DNA of 64,000 nucleotides from Massilia sp. Mn16-1_5 (GTDB taxonomy: Bacteria > Pseudomonadota > Gammaproteobacteria > Burkholderiales > Burkholderiaceae_D). The DNA lies in NCBI RefSeq assembly GCF_004798585.1, contig NZ_PPXQ01000011.1, positions 62,001 through 126,000 on the forward strand. The letters run 5' to 3'. Shown piece after piece: positions 29,141 to 37,474 of this stretch; position 1 is the first letter of the stretch; each line of letters starts with the position of its first letter. Both the position numbers and the translations under genes were made by a program. Below the pieces are notes generated by a model that saw only the letters and a program-made list of their open reading frames with translations, made no database searches and was not told where the DNA came from.

Positions 29141-30220
29141 TCAAGCGCGGCCGGTATCGTCCTTTTCCCGTGCGATCAGCGCCGCCTTTCTCTCGATTCC
29201 CCAGCGATACCCGGACAAGCCGCCGTCATTGCGCACGACGCGGTGACAGGGAATCGCCACCGCCACCGGATTGGCCGCGCAGGCTCCCGCCACCGCGCGC
29301 ACGGCCGCAGGTGAGCCGATGCGCTGCGCCAGTTCGGTATAACTGACCGTCTCGCCGGCCGGAATCGCGCGCAGCGCCGCCCACACGCGTTGCTGGAACG
29401 CGGTGCCGCGCACGTCGAGCGGCAAATCCAGGCCGATGCGCGGGGCTTCCACCAGACCGATCACCTGCGCCACGGTGCGTTCGAAACCGGCATCGGCGCC
29501 GATCAGGTTCGCCTTCGGGAAGCGGTCCTGTAAATCGCGCACCAGCGGCTCCGGATCGTCGCCCATCAGCACCGCGCAGATGCCGCGTTCGGTGGCTGCG
29601 ACCAGGATCGCCCCCAGCGAGCAGGCCGCCACCGCGAAGCGGATCTCCTCGCCTGCGCCGCCCGCCTTGAAGCGAGAAGGCGCCATGCCGAGCATCGCCT
29701 CGCTGCCGGCATAAAAGCGCGAACTCGAATTGAAGCCGGCCGCATACACGGCATCGGTGACGCTGCCGGTATCGAGCAAGGCCTCGCGCACGCGCGCGGC
29801 CCGGCGCGCCGCGGCATACGCCTTCGGCGTCACGCCGGCATGCGTTTTGAAAACGCGCTGGAAGTGGAAGCGGCTCATGCCGACCGCGCGCGCCACGGCG
29901 TCGAGGTCGGGCGTGTCTTCGGCGTCGATGAGGCGGCAGGCTTCGGCCACCAGCTGCGCCTGACGTTCGGGCAGCGGCGGCTGGTCCGGCTTGCAGCGCA
30001 GGCAGGGGCGGAAACCGGCGGCTTCGGCGTCAAGGCAGCTGGCGTGGAAGGCGACATTCGCGCGCAGCGCGGGACGGGCGCCGCAGGAAGGCCGGCAATA
30101 CACGCCGGTCGTGCGCACCGAATAATAGAAGACGCCGTCGGCGCCGCGGTCGCGCTGTTGCACGGCGGCCCAGCGCGCATCGGCACTGGCATAGGGTTCG
30201 GCGAAGGTCTCGATCTTCAT
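29141..30220 (-). CDS. ada: Ada: methylated-DNA cysteine methyltransferase and regulator
   Basis: 359 residues in three parts. N-terminal Ada zinc domain with Cys42, Cys46 (VYCRPSC), Cys73 and Cys76 (RPCLRC); AraC-type helix-turn-helix about 90-180 (GMSRFHFQRVFKTHAGVTPK); C-terminal O6-methylguanine methyltransferase with active-site VAIPCHRVVR. It takes methyl groups from phosphotriesters and O6-methylguanine and, once methylated at the zinc site, activates the adaptive response. Divergent from hutC. Confidence 0.95.
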   Translation of the reverse strand: MKIETFAEPYASADARWAAVQQRDRGADGVFYYSVRTTGVYCRPSCGARPALRANVAFHASCLDAEAAGFRPCLRCKPDQPPLPERQAQLVAEACRLIDAEDTPDLDAVARAVGMSRFHFQRVFKTHAGVTPKAYAAARRAARVREALLDTGSVTDAVYAAGFNSSSRFYAGSEAMLGMAPSRFKAGGAGEEIRFAVAACSLGAILVAATERGICAVLMGDDPEPLVRDLQDRFPKANLIGADAGFERTVAQVIGLVEAPRIGLDLPLDVRGTAFQQRVWAALRAIPAGETVSYTELAQRIGSPAAVRAVAGACAANPVAVAIPCHRVVRNDGGLSGYRWGIERKAALIAREKDDTGRA

Positions 30221-30287
30221 GGCGCTTATTCTCCGTGGGTGAATGGCGTCATCCTGCCAGCATGGGCGATGCCGCGCACCCTGCCGC

Positions 30288-30314
30288 TTGCTTTCGAATT
30301 CGCGATGCTAGAAT
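30288..30314 (+). promoter_or_regulatory. Candidate hutC promoter
   Basis: TTGCTT (30288-30293) and TAGAAT (30309-30314), spaced 15 bp, with an upstream TGC giving an extended -10. No HutC-type TTGT/ACAA palindrome is visible here, so autorepression is not evident. Confidence 0.5.
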
Positions 30315-30356
30315 TCCATCATTCACGGTCATCATTATCCCCTTTCGGAGAGCAGT

Positions 30357-31073
30357 TTGGACGAATCCAGCGCGCAAGCGAGCACCCCCATCTTCCAGCG
30401 CATCAAGGACTACCTGGTCGGCGAAATCGCCACCGGGCGCTGGAAGGAAGGCGACCTGGTGCCGTCCGAGCAGGCGCTGGTGCGCCAGTTCGGCGTCTCG
30501 CGCATGACGGTCAACCGCGCCGTGCGCGAGCTCACCGCCGAGCAGGTGCTGACCCGGCGCCAGGGTTCGGGCACCTATGTCGCGCCGCGCAAGTACCAGG
30601 CTACCCTGGTCCAGATCCGCAACATCGCCGACGAAGTGCGCGCACGCGGGCACCGCCATGCAAGCCGCCTGCATCTGCTGGAAGGGGCGCCGGCCAGCGA
30701 AGCGCTGGCCCTGCAGTTCGAGCTGGCGCCGGGCGTCCCGCTGTTTCACTCGCTGATCGTCCACTTCGAAAACGAGGTGCCGATCCAGCTCGAGGACCGC
30801 TGGGTCAATCCGGCCTGCGCGCCGGCCTACCTGGAACAGGATTTCTCCAGCATCACCCCGAACGAACACCTGATGGTGGCTGCGCCCCTGCAAGGCGCCA
30901 CCTACAGCCTGGAAGCGCTGGGCGCGCCGCGCGAAGTGGCGGAACTGCTTGCAATCGACGCGCGCTCGCCCTGCCTGGTCTTGAAACGCAGGACGACCTC
31001 GCAGGGCGCCGTGGCTTCGGTCGTCACCATGTGGCATCCAGGCCACCTGATCCAGTTTAACGGCAGCGTCTGA
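30357..31073 (+). CDS. hutC: Histidine utilization repressor (GntR/HutC family)
   Basis: 238 residues. N-terminal GntR winged helix (VPSEQALVRQFGVSRMTVNR, then RQGSGTYVAP), C-terminal UTRA effector domain with IQLEDRWVNPACAPAYLEQD and SSITPNEHL, hallmarks of HutC. It represses hut genes until urocanate binds. The start is TTG, supported by GGAGAG 5 nt upstream. It lies about 4 kb from hutU, separated by an amidohydrolase, a beta-lactamase and ada, so regulator and operon are unlinked here. Confidence 0.92.
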   Translation: MDESSAQASTPIFQRIKDYLVGEIATGRWKEGDLVPSEQALVRQFGVSRMTVNRAVRELTAEQVLTRRQGSGTYVAPRKYQATLVQIRNIADEVRARGHRHASRLHLLEGAPASEALALQFELAPGVPLFHSLIVHFENEVPIQLEDRWVNPACAPAYLEQDFSSITPNEHLMVAAPLQGATYSLEALGAPREVAELLAIDARSPCLVLKRRTTSQGAVASVVTMWHPGHLIQFNGSV

Positions 31074-31168
31074 CGCACACATCGGCAAAAATTTTGAACG
31101 GCATGTGCCGCTGAGGCCGGTTCTCGCCCATAATCGCTGACAGTCAATTATTCGCCGGAACCAACTGT

Positions 31169-31567
31169 ATGAATCACCTCGCCGTACCAGAGGCAGGCCA
31201 GCCACCGCGCGTGCTGGTGCTCGACGACGACAATTTCATGCTCGAGATGCTGAAGGACATGCTGCACACCATCGGCGTGCGCGAGGTCTATCCCGAGGCG
31301 AGCACCCGCCATGCGCTCTCGACCCTGGCCGAGGCAGGCCCGGACGTCCTGATCTGCGACCTGGCCCTGCCCGACATGGACGGCATCGAGTTCCTGCAGG
31401 CCGCGGCCGAGCGCGGATTTCGCGGTAGCGTGATCCTGCTGTCGGGCATGGATTCGGGGGTGCGCGACGCCGCCGGCGAGCTGGCGCGGGTGCTCGGCTT
31501 ACGCGTGGCGGGTATCTTCCGCAAGCCCATTGCGCTGGACCAGTTGCGCTCGGCCGTAGTGTGCTGA
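31169..31567 (+). CDS. Stand-alone response regulator receiver protein
   Basis: 132 residues, a single REC domain: RVLVLDDDNFML (acidic pocket), Asp64 phosphoacceptor in LICDLALPDMDG, ILLSG (Ser) and IFRKPIA (Lys). No output domain, so it acts by protein contact or as a phosphate sink. No kinase gene is adjacent. Confidence 0.88.
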   Translation: MNHLAVPEAGQPPRVLVLDDDNFMLEMLKDMLHTIGVREVYPEASTRHALSTLAEAGPDVLICDLALPDMDGIEFLQAAAERGFRGSVILLSGMDSGVRDAAGELARVLGLRVAGIFRKPIALDQLRSAVVC

Positions 31568-31797
31568 AGGCGTGTTAAGATTTTGTACAAACGCCCGAAC
31601 ACTTTTTTGGAAATTCAGGTATTATTCGGCCTAAATCCCCCGCCTGACGTCCTCCAGACGCCCTTCCCATTGAGTTCGCGCACATTGCCTCCACCATTGT
31701 GTTGCAACTGATCTTACAACAAGCGGAAGCCGGACGAGCCAGAAAACCGGCCTTGTCTCCAGGCGTACATTGATCCTTACCTCTCTTTGAGGAAAAC

Positions 31798-32124
31798 ATG
31801 AGCGAAAACATTAAACACATCAGCGATGCTTCTTTCGAAACCGACGTGCTCAAGTCCGAGCGTCCGGTACTGGTCGATTTCTGGGCCGAGTGGTGCGGTC
31901 CATGCAAGATGATCGCCCCGATCCTCGAAGAAGTCGCGAAAGAATACGACGGCAAGATCACGATTGCGAAGATGGACGTCGACGCCAACCAGGCTGTTCC
32001 AGCCCAGTTCGGCATCCGTGGCATCCCGACCCTGATCCTGTTCAAGAACGGCAGCGTCGCTGCGCAGAAAGTCGGCGCCCTGGCAAAAGGCCAGCTGACC
32101 GCCTTCATCGACAGCAACATCTGA
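31798..32124 (+). CDS. trxA: Thioredoxin
   Basis: 108 residues with active site WCGPCK (Cys33, Cys36), [11 protein letters not shown] and the cis-Pro RGIPTLILF. Cytoplasmic disulfide reductant for ribonucleotide reductase and others. It precedes rho, the conserved trxA-rho order in many proteobacteria. TTTGAGGA precedes the ATG. The 230 bp before it hold the promoter; I could not define it. Confidence 0.96.
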   Translation: MSENIKHISDASFETDVLKSERPVLVDFWAEWCGPCKMIAPILEEVAKEYDGKITIAKMDVDANQAVPAQFGIRGIPTLILFKNGSVAAQKVGALAKGQLTAFIDSNI

Positions 32125-32229
32125 AGTAAAACGCATAGCGGCGGCAGCGCGCCCGCACTGCCGCCATTGTCCGGACGGGATCCGGCCGGCTCCGGCCGTT
32201 TCCCCAACGTTTAACTAAGCCACGTAGTT

Positions 32230-32272
32230 CCCTCCCCTACCTATATTTCCCGTCACGGGACACCCACACAAC
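32230..32272 (+). promoter_or_regulatory. C-rich, G-poor leader before rho
   Basis: In these 43 bases I count about 21 C and 4 G, with few stable pairings. This fits a rut-type Rho loading site and thus autogenous control of rho, as known in other bacteria; here it is inference. Confidence 0.45.
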
Positions 32273-33535
32273 ATGCACTTATCTGAACTGAAGGCAATGC
32301 ACGTCTCCGCGCTGCTGGAGATGGCCATCGGCCTCGACATCGACAACGCAGCCCGCCTGCGCAAGCAGGAACTGATGTTCGCGATCCTCAAGAAGCGCGC
32401 CAAGTCCGGCGAGCAGATCTTCGGCGACGGCGCCCTCGAGGTGCTGCCCGACGGCTTCGGCTTCCTGCGCTCGCCCGATGCCAGCTACATGGCCTCGACC
32501 GACGACATCTACATCTCGCCGTCGCAGATCCGCCGCTTCAACCTGCATACGGGTGACTCGATCGAAGGTGAAGTGCGTACCCCGAAGGATGGTGAGCGCT
32601 ACTTTGCCCTGGTAAAGGTAGACAAGGTTAACGGCGAATCGCCGGAAGCCTCGAAGCACCGCATCCTGTTTGAAAACCTGACGCCGCTGCACCCGCAAGA
32701 GCCGCTGCGCCTCGAGCGCGACATGAACGGCGCCGAGAACATCACCGGCCGCATCGTCGACCTGATCTCGCCGATCGGCAAGGGCCAGCGCGGCCTGCTG
32801 GTGGCGTCGCCGAAGTCCGGCAAATCGGTCATGCTGCAGCACATCGCCCACGCGATCACCGCCAACCATCCGGACGTGACCCTGATCGTCCTGCTGATCG
32901 ACGAGCGTCCGGAAGAAGTGACCGAGATGCAGCGTTCGGTGCGCGGCGAAGTCGTGGCCTCGACCTTCGACGAACCGGCCACCCGCCACGTACAGGTTGC
33001 CGAGATGGTGCTGGAAAAGGCCAAGCGCCTGGTCGAAATGAAGAAGGACGTCGTGATCCTGCTCGACTCGATCACCCGCCTGGCACGCGCCTACAACACC
33101 GTGATCCCGGCCTCGGGCAAGGTGCTGACCGGTGGTGTCGACGCCAACGCGCTGCAGCGTCCGAAGCGTTTCTTCGGCGCCGCCCGCAACGTCGAAGAAG
33201 GCGGCTCGCTGACCATCGTCGCGACCGCCCTGATCGAAACCGGCTCGCGCATGGACGACGTCATCTACGAAGAATTCAAGGGCACCGGCAACATGGAAGT
33301 GCACCTCGAGCGCCGCCTGGCCGAGAAGCGCGTCTACCCGGCCATCAACCTGAACAAGTCGGGCACCCGCCGCGAAGAACTCCTCATCAAGCCGGACCAG
33401 CTGCAAAAGATCTGGATCCTGCGCAAGCTGCTGTACTCGATGGACGAGATCGAGGCGATGGAGTTCATCCTCGACAAGATGCGTGCGACGAAGACGAATA
33501 TCGAATTCTTTGACATGATGCGCCGCGGCGGTTAA
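32273..33535 (+). CDS. rho: Transcription termination factor Rho
   Basis: 420 residues. N-terminal RNA-binding domain ([20 protein letters not shown]), Walker A near residue 180 ([11 protein letters not shown]), Walker [16 protein letters not shown] and secondary RNA site [14 protein letters not shown]. Hexameric RNA-dependent ATPase that ends transcription at rut sites. Normal length. Followed by an intrinsic terminator. Confidence 0.97.
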   Translation: MHLSELKAMHVSALLEMAIGLDIDNAARLRKQELMFAILKKRAKSGEQIFGDGALEVLPDGFGFLRSPDASYMASTDDIYISPSQIRRFNLHTGDSIEGEVRTPKDGERYFALVKVDKVNGESPEASKHRILFENLTPLHPQEPLRLERDMNGAENITGRIVDLISPIGKGQRGLLVASPKSGKSVMLQHIAHAITANHPDVTLIVLLIDERPEEVTEMQRSVRGEVVASTFDEPATRHVQVAEMVLEKAKRLVEMKKDVVILLDSITRLARAYNTVIPASGKVLTGGVDANALQRPKRFFGAARNVEEGGSLTIVATALIETGSRMDDVIYEEFKGTGNMEVHLERRLAEKRVYPAINLNKSGTRREELLIKPDQLQKIWILRKLLYSMDEIEAMEFILDKMRATKTNIEFFDMMRRGG

Positions 33536-33555
33536 TTACCGTTAAAGCATCAACG

Positions 33556-33581
33556 AAGGGCAGCTGCGGCTGCCCTTTTTT
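33556..33581 (+). terminator. Terminator of rho
   Basis: AAGGGCAGC / GCTGCCCTT stem with loop TGCG and a T-run, 20 bp after the rho stop. Confidence 0.92.
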
Positions 33582-33605
33582 CGTTCGCGCGGTCGGTGCG
33601 CATCG

Positions 33606-33688
33606 TTTACGCGCGGGCATGCCCGCCCTACGGTACATCGCAGCCACAGGCCGTTGCGTAACGTAGGGCGGGCATGCCCGCGCGTAAA
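33606..33688. repeat. 27-bp perfect inverted repeat (REP-like)
   Basis: Arms 33606-33632 and 33662-33688 are exact reverse complements, separated by 29 bp. Each arm also contains the palindrome GGGCATGCCC. The inner ends read CCCTACG and CGTAGGG, shared with repeats near 51.2 and 61.8 kb. It fills most of the 308-bp gap between rho and rpmE2. Confidence 0.92.
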
Positions 33689-33843
33689 TGTCACAACACC
33701 CCCACGGTTGCCTTGAACCCCCAACCGTTTTATAATCGTGGGTTCAGTACCTCAACCCCTGGCAAGTGATCGGCAATCGGGTCAAGAAGCAAGACGACCG
33801 ACGAAGTGCTGTTTGGCTACCAAACATACCCAAGGCAAGAAAC

Positions 33844-34113
33844 ATGAAAACCGATACCCATCCAGATTACCGCGAAGTCGTCTTCCACGATGTGTCGTGC
33901 GACTTCAAATTCGTGACCCGTTCGACCATCGCTACCCGCGAGACGATCACCCACGAAGGCAAAGAATACCCGCTGATCAAGATCGAAGTCTCGGCTGAAT
34001 CGCACCCGTTCTTCACCGGCAAGCACAAGATCGTCGACACCGCTGGCCGCGTCGAGAAGTTCCGCCAGAAGTTCGGCGCCGTCGGTTCGAAGACCTCGGT
34101 CGCGAACGGCTAA
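33844..34113 (+). CDS. rpmE2: 50S ribosomal protein L31 type B
   Basis: 89 residues. [38 protein letters not shown] and the FRQKFG tail identify the type B form. It lacks the CxxC zinc ligands of classic L31, so it can serve ribosomes without zinc. The ATG at 33844 begins the conserved MKTDTHPDY. No Zur box was recognised upstream. A strong terminator follows. Confidence 0.95.
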   Translation: MKTDTHPDYREVVFHDVSCDFKFVTRSTIATRETITHEGKEYPLIKIEVSAESHPFFTGKHKIVDTAGRVEKFRQKFGAVGSKTSVANG

Positions 34114-34150
34114 GCCATTTGTACAGAAGCCCTCCCCGGGCTTCCCTCGA

Positions 34151-34181
34151 AAAAGAAGCCGGTTCCCGGCTTCTTTTTTTT
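34151..34181 (+). terminator. Terminator of rpmE2
   Basis: GAAGCCGG / CCGGCTTC stem, loop TTC, preceded by A and followed by eight T. Confidence 0.92.
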
Positions 34182-34239
34182 CATCTTTTCATTCCTCGTT
34201 ATACTAGCGCGACATTAATCGCCACCATCAGACTTATCG

Positions 34240-35970
34240 ATGAAACCAGTCCGTCTCCCCGCCGCCGCCACGCTGGCACTGCCGCGCTGGGCCCTGTTCG
34301 CGCTCGGCCTGCTGTATATCCTGCCGGGACTGATCGGCCGCGACCCGTGGAAGGACGACGCCGGCAGCTTCGGCATCATGTGGACGATGGCACGCGGCGG
34401 CCTGAACGACTGGCTATATCCGAACATCGCCGGCCTGCCCGCGCTCGAGGACGGCCCGCTCACGTTCTGGCTGGGTGCGGTTTGCATCAAGTTATTTGGC
34501 TGGATCCTGGGCGACGTGCTTGCCGCCCGCGTCTCGAACATCGGCATCTTCGTAATGGGCGGCATGTCGCTCTGGTACACCGCTTTCCACCTCGGCCGCC
34601 GGCCCGAAGCGCAACCGCTGCGCCTGGCCTTCGGTGGCCAGCCGGAACCGGACGCCTATGGCCGTACCCTGGCCGACACCACCGTCCTGATCTACCTCGG
34701 CTCGCTCGGCCTGCTGCTCTACAGCCATGAAACCCTGGCCGTCACCCTGCAGGGCTCGCTGGTCGCCTATTTCCTCTACCGCGCGGTGCGCTACATCGAG
34801 ACGGCCAGCGTGCGCAACGCGGCCCTGGTCGGCCTGTCGCTGGGCGCGCTGACGCTCACGCGCGGCCCGCTGTCGCCGATCGTCCTGCTGCTGGCGCTGC
34901 TGCTGTGCACGCGCTTCTTCCGCGTCCCGGCCGGCGACGCATTGCGCCACATGGGCGTGGCCGCCGCCGCCGCCCTGGCCCTGACCCTGGTCTGGGTGCT
35001 GCCGACCACCCTGATCCAACCCTACGGCGACTCGCCGGTGGCGTCCTGGTTCGGCACCAACATGGCGCAGCTCGCCATGCCAAGCTGGACCTCGGTGAAG
35101 GCCTTCTTCCGCATCGGCGTCTGGTTCTTCTGGCCGGCCTGGCCGTTTGCCGGCTGGGCGATCTGGGCCTGGCGCCGCCAGGAAAACATGCTGCACATCG
35201 TGCTGCCGCTGACCTTCCTGGGCGCGCTGACCCTGCTGTTCCTGTGCGATCCGACGCCGGAAAACGGCGATTTGCTCAAGCTCCTGCCGCCGCTGGCCCT
35301 GATGGCCGCCTTCGGCCTGCCGACCATGAAACGCGGCGCGATCAATGCCATCGACTGGTTCTCGGTGATGGCGCTGACGACGCTCGCGGCCCTGGTCTGG
35401 CTGTTCTGGATCGCGAAGCTGACCGGCTGGCCGGCCAAGCTCTCGCACAATGCATTGAAACTGGTTCCCGGCTTCGTGCCCGAATTCGGCATCGTCGCCT
35501 TCACGGTGGCGGCCGCCGTCTCGATCGGCTGGATCTGGCTGGTGCGCTGGCGCGTGTCGCGCCAGCGCACCGTGTTGTGGCGCGCCGTCGTGCTCTCCTC
35601 GAGCGGCCTGATCCTGCTGTGGGTCTTGCTCATGACCCTGTTCCTGCCAGACCTGAACTACAGCAAGAGCTACGCCGGCGTGGCGCAGGCGCTCGCAGCC
35701 AAGCTGCCGCACGACGCCAATTGCATCGACAGCAATGTCGGCCCGGCCCAGCGCGCCTCGTTCGCCTACTACGGACGTCTGCCCTTCGCCGGCGTCGAAG
35801 GCATCGAAGGCAGCCAATGTGACTACGTGCTGCTGCACGACAGTTTCAAGACGCGCGACGACCGCACGCTGTCGCGCACCTGGGGCACGCGCGGCGCCAC
35901 GCTGCTGTGGGAAGGCCGGCGCGCCTCCGACCGCGACGAACGCTTCCGCCTGTACCGGCGCGCTCCTTAA
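34240..35970 (+). CDS. PMT-family (GT39/ArnT-like) membrane glycosyltransferase
   Basis: 576 residues with roughly a dozen membrane segments. The early loop LIGRDPWKDDAGSFGIMW has the acidic pair expected of the catalytic Asp in PMT/ArnT enzymes, and NIAGLPALEDGPLTFWLGAV matches ArnT-like loops. These use polyprenyl-linked sugars to modify lipids or proteins on the periplasmic face. Acceptor and donor are unknown; true ArnT (aminoarabinose on lipid A) is not supported because no arn genes are nearby. Confidence 0.82.
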   Translation: MKPVRLPAAATLALPRWALFALGLLYILPGLIGRDPWKDDAGSFGIMWTMARGGLNDWLYPNIAGLPALEDGPLTFWLGAVCIKLFGWILGDVLAARVSNIGIFVMGGMSLWYTAFHLGRRPEAQPLRLAFGGQPEPDAYGRTLADTTVLIYLGSLGLLLYSHETLAVTLQGSLVAYFLYRAVRYIETASVRNAALVGLSLGALTLTRGPLSPIVLLLALLLCTRFFRVPAGDALRHMGVAAAAALALTLVWVLPTTLIQPYGDSPVASWFGTNMAQLAMPSWTSVKAFFRIGVWFFWPAWPFAGWAIWAWRRQENMLHIVLPLTFLGALTLLFLCDPTPENGDLLKLLPPLALMAAFGLPTMKRGAINAIDWFSVMALTTLAALVWLFWIAKLTGWPAKLSHNALKLVPGFVPEFGIVAFTVAAAVSIGWIWLVRWRVSRQRTVLWRAVVLSSSGLILLWVLLMTLFLPDLNYSKSYAGVAQALAAKLPHDANCIDSNVGPAQRASFAYYGRLPFAGVEGIEGSQCDYVLLHDSFKTRDDRTLSRTWGTRGATLLWEGRRASDRDERFRLYRRAP

Positions 35971-35978
35971 GCCTCCCC

Positions 35979-36006
35979 AAGCCGCCCCTCAGGCGGCTTT
36001 CTTTTT
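35979..36006 (+). terminator. Terminator of the PMT-family gene
   Basis: AAGCCGCC / GGCGGCTT stem, loop CCTCA, then TTTCTTTTT. It overlaps the last codons of the convergent PEP-CTERM gene. Confidence 0.85.
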
Positions 36007-36594
36007 CCCCGGCACGCGGCGCCAGGCCAGCGCTCCGCAGGCCAGGCCACCCAGCAGCAGCGCATACGCCGGCGCATCCGGCACCGGCGACACCGTCAGG
36101 TCGGCGCCGAAACTGCCGCCCGCCGCGCCCACCACCTGGCCGTCGACCCGCAGCGCATAGGCTCCGCTGGCGAGGTTGAGTCCGGATACCGCCCAGGAAT
36201 CGACCGGATTGCTGCCGAAGCCCGTCAGGTCGACGCCGGCGATCGCATTCCCGATCACCGCCAGCGTCTGCGGATCGTAGCGGTACAGCGAGAAGCCCGT
36301 GATCAAGAGGTCCTTCGAGCCCGGCGAATCGAGGAAGGACGAGGTAACGGACGCAGCGGCATCGAAGGGCGTGCCGGCGACCGTGAACGTGAACAGGTCG
36401 ACGAAGGCGCTGCCGCTTTGCTCGCCGCTAAACGTGTCGCCATAAAAGGCATTGAAGCCGCCGGCGCCGTCGGGCACCGTGCTCAATGCGGTACTGCGTT
36501 CGATCGCCTGCGCCCGCGCCTGCGGTGCGCCCGCGAGGGAAAGCGAGAGCACGGCGCCAAGCAGGGCTCCCGGTAATAACAATGGTCGTTTCAT
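35989..36594 (-). CDS. PEP-CTERM-type exported protein (FxDxF-like)
   Basis: 201 residues. Signal peptide (SLSLAGAPQARAQA), a body with FVDLFTFTV (FxDxF motif) and ITGFSLYRYDP, and a C-terminal sorting tail: PVPDAPAYALLLGGLACGAL then WRR and basic residues. In the tail PDAP replaces the usual PEP(S/T). Such proteins are processed by exosortase, commonly in exopolysaccharide-producing Gram-negatives. No exosortase gene is in this window. ATG at 36594 gives a proper signal peptide. Confidence 0.8.
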   Translation of the reverse strand: MKRPLLLPGALLGAVLSLSLAGAPQARAQAIERSTALSTVPDGAGGFNAFYGDTFSGEQSGSAFVDLFTFTVAGTPFDAAASVTSSFLDSPGSKDLLITGFSLYRYDPQTLAVIGNAIAGVDLTGFGSNPVDSWAVSGLNLASGAYALRVDGQVVGAAGGSFGADLTVSPVPDAPAYALLLGGLACGALAWRRVPGKKKAA

Positions 36595-36769
36595 GGCATC
36601 TCCATCGGCAAGGTGGCGGTGGTTCGGCACGTTGACGCGCGCCGGCGCGGAGCGCAGCCGCCAGGCACGCGTTCCCGCCAGTTTCTTTGAGTCACGTCAA
36701 CTCCAGGGCGCAAGCGAAGCCGACAATGACAAAAGCCATGCGATCGCAGTGCCCCATAGAGGAGACAAC

Positions 36770-37336
36770 ATGAAAAGCGTAATGTTCTCGGAAATCGTCG
36801 GTGCGCCACGCCGCGCTGGCCTGCGCGGCCTGTCTCCGCTGGCCGCCTATGGGCTGACCATGGCCATCGGCCTGCCGCTGCTGGTGCTCGTCCTGCGCGT
36901 GGCCGACCCCGACGCCCCGCTCGCCTGCATCGTGCTGCCGGTGCTGGCCGGCCTGGCCCTGCCGCTGTGCAAGAGCGCCCCCGGCCGGCTCGACGTCAGC
37001 ACCCGCTTCGATGCCCGCCACATGCGCGCCACCCTCGACAGCGCCCTGGGCGGCATGGGATTTTCAGAAGTCTGCGCCGGTCCCGACGGCATCCGCTATG
37101 CCAAGGCGGGCGTCAGCGCCTGGCGCACGCACTCGATCAGCGTGCGCATCCGCCCCCACGTGCTCGAAGTCGTCGGCCCGATCCCAACCCTGCGCGCCCT
37201 GCAGGCGGCCCTGGCCGGACCGGCCGCCGCCCCGCCTCCCGTCCCACGGCGCGAGGCTCTTTCAAACCGGGAAACTGTTGCCGGTGCAATCCAAATCAGC
37301 GATAATGCGGAGCGCGTTGCCGGGATGGCGGAATAG
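36770..37336 (+). CDS. Hypothetical membrane protein overlapping tRNA-Leu
   Basis: 188 residues; family not recognised. Two adjacent membrane segments lie near residues 27-46 and 48-66 (LTMAIGLPLLVLVLRVADPD, then CIVLPVLAGLALPLC), followed by a cytoplasmic-looking domain with ARHMRATLDSALGGMGFSEV. GGAG lies just before the ATG at 36770. The last six codons including the stop fall inside the tRNA gene at 37319-37403 (18-bp overlap). Confidence 0.65.
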   Translation: MKSVMFSEIVGAPRRAGLRGLSPLAAYGLTMAIGLPLLVLVLRVADPDAPLACIVLPVLAGLALPLCKSAPGRLDVSTRFDARHMRATLDSALGGMGFSEVCAGPDGIRYAKAGVSAWRTHSISVRIRPHVLEVVGPIPTLRALQAALAGPAAAPPPVPRREALSNRETVAGAIQISDNAERVAGMAE

Positions 37337-37403
37337 GTAGACGCACGGGACTCAAAATCCCGCGCCGCGAGGCGTACCGGTTCGATTCCGGTTCCCGGCA
37401 CCA
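37319..37403 (+). tRNA. tRNA-Leu (anticodon CAA)
   Basis: 85 nt including an encoded CCA end. Acceptor GCCGGGA pairs with TCCCGGC; anticodon stem CGGGA / TCCCG with loop CTCAAAA, giving anticodon CAA for codon UUG; long class II variable arm; T-arm GGTTCGATTCC. A terminator follows 14 bp later. Confidence 0.97.
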
Positions 37404-37416
37404 ACGCTCGAATACA

Positions 37417-37453
37417 AAAACCCCGCGTTCTTCCCTGAAGGACGCGGGGTTTT
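37417..37453. terminator. Bidirectional terminator after tRNA-Leu
   Basis: AAAACCCCGCGT / ACGCGGGGTTTT form a 12-bp stem with a 13-nt loop; T-tracts follow in both directions, so it can also end the DUF2145 transcript from the minus strand. Confidence 0.88.
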
Positions 37454-37474
37454 GCTTTTGCGGCACCGAAACCC

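Noticed and set aside
29141-31073. Second HutC palindrome upstream of hutC
   Set aside because: Reading 30221-30356 on both strands shows no TTGT-N4-ACAA site.
32125-32200. Hairpin GGCGGCAG / CTGCCGCC after trxA as terminator
   Set aside because: The stem is good, but no T-tract follows, so I do not call it a terminator; trxA and rho may be partly co-transcribed.
37319-37453. tRNA-Leu as attachment site of an integrated element
   Set aside because: No integrase gene and no direct repeat of the tRNA 3' end were noticed nearby; the following genes look native.
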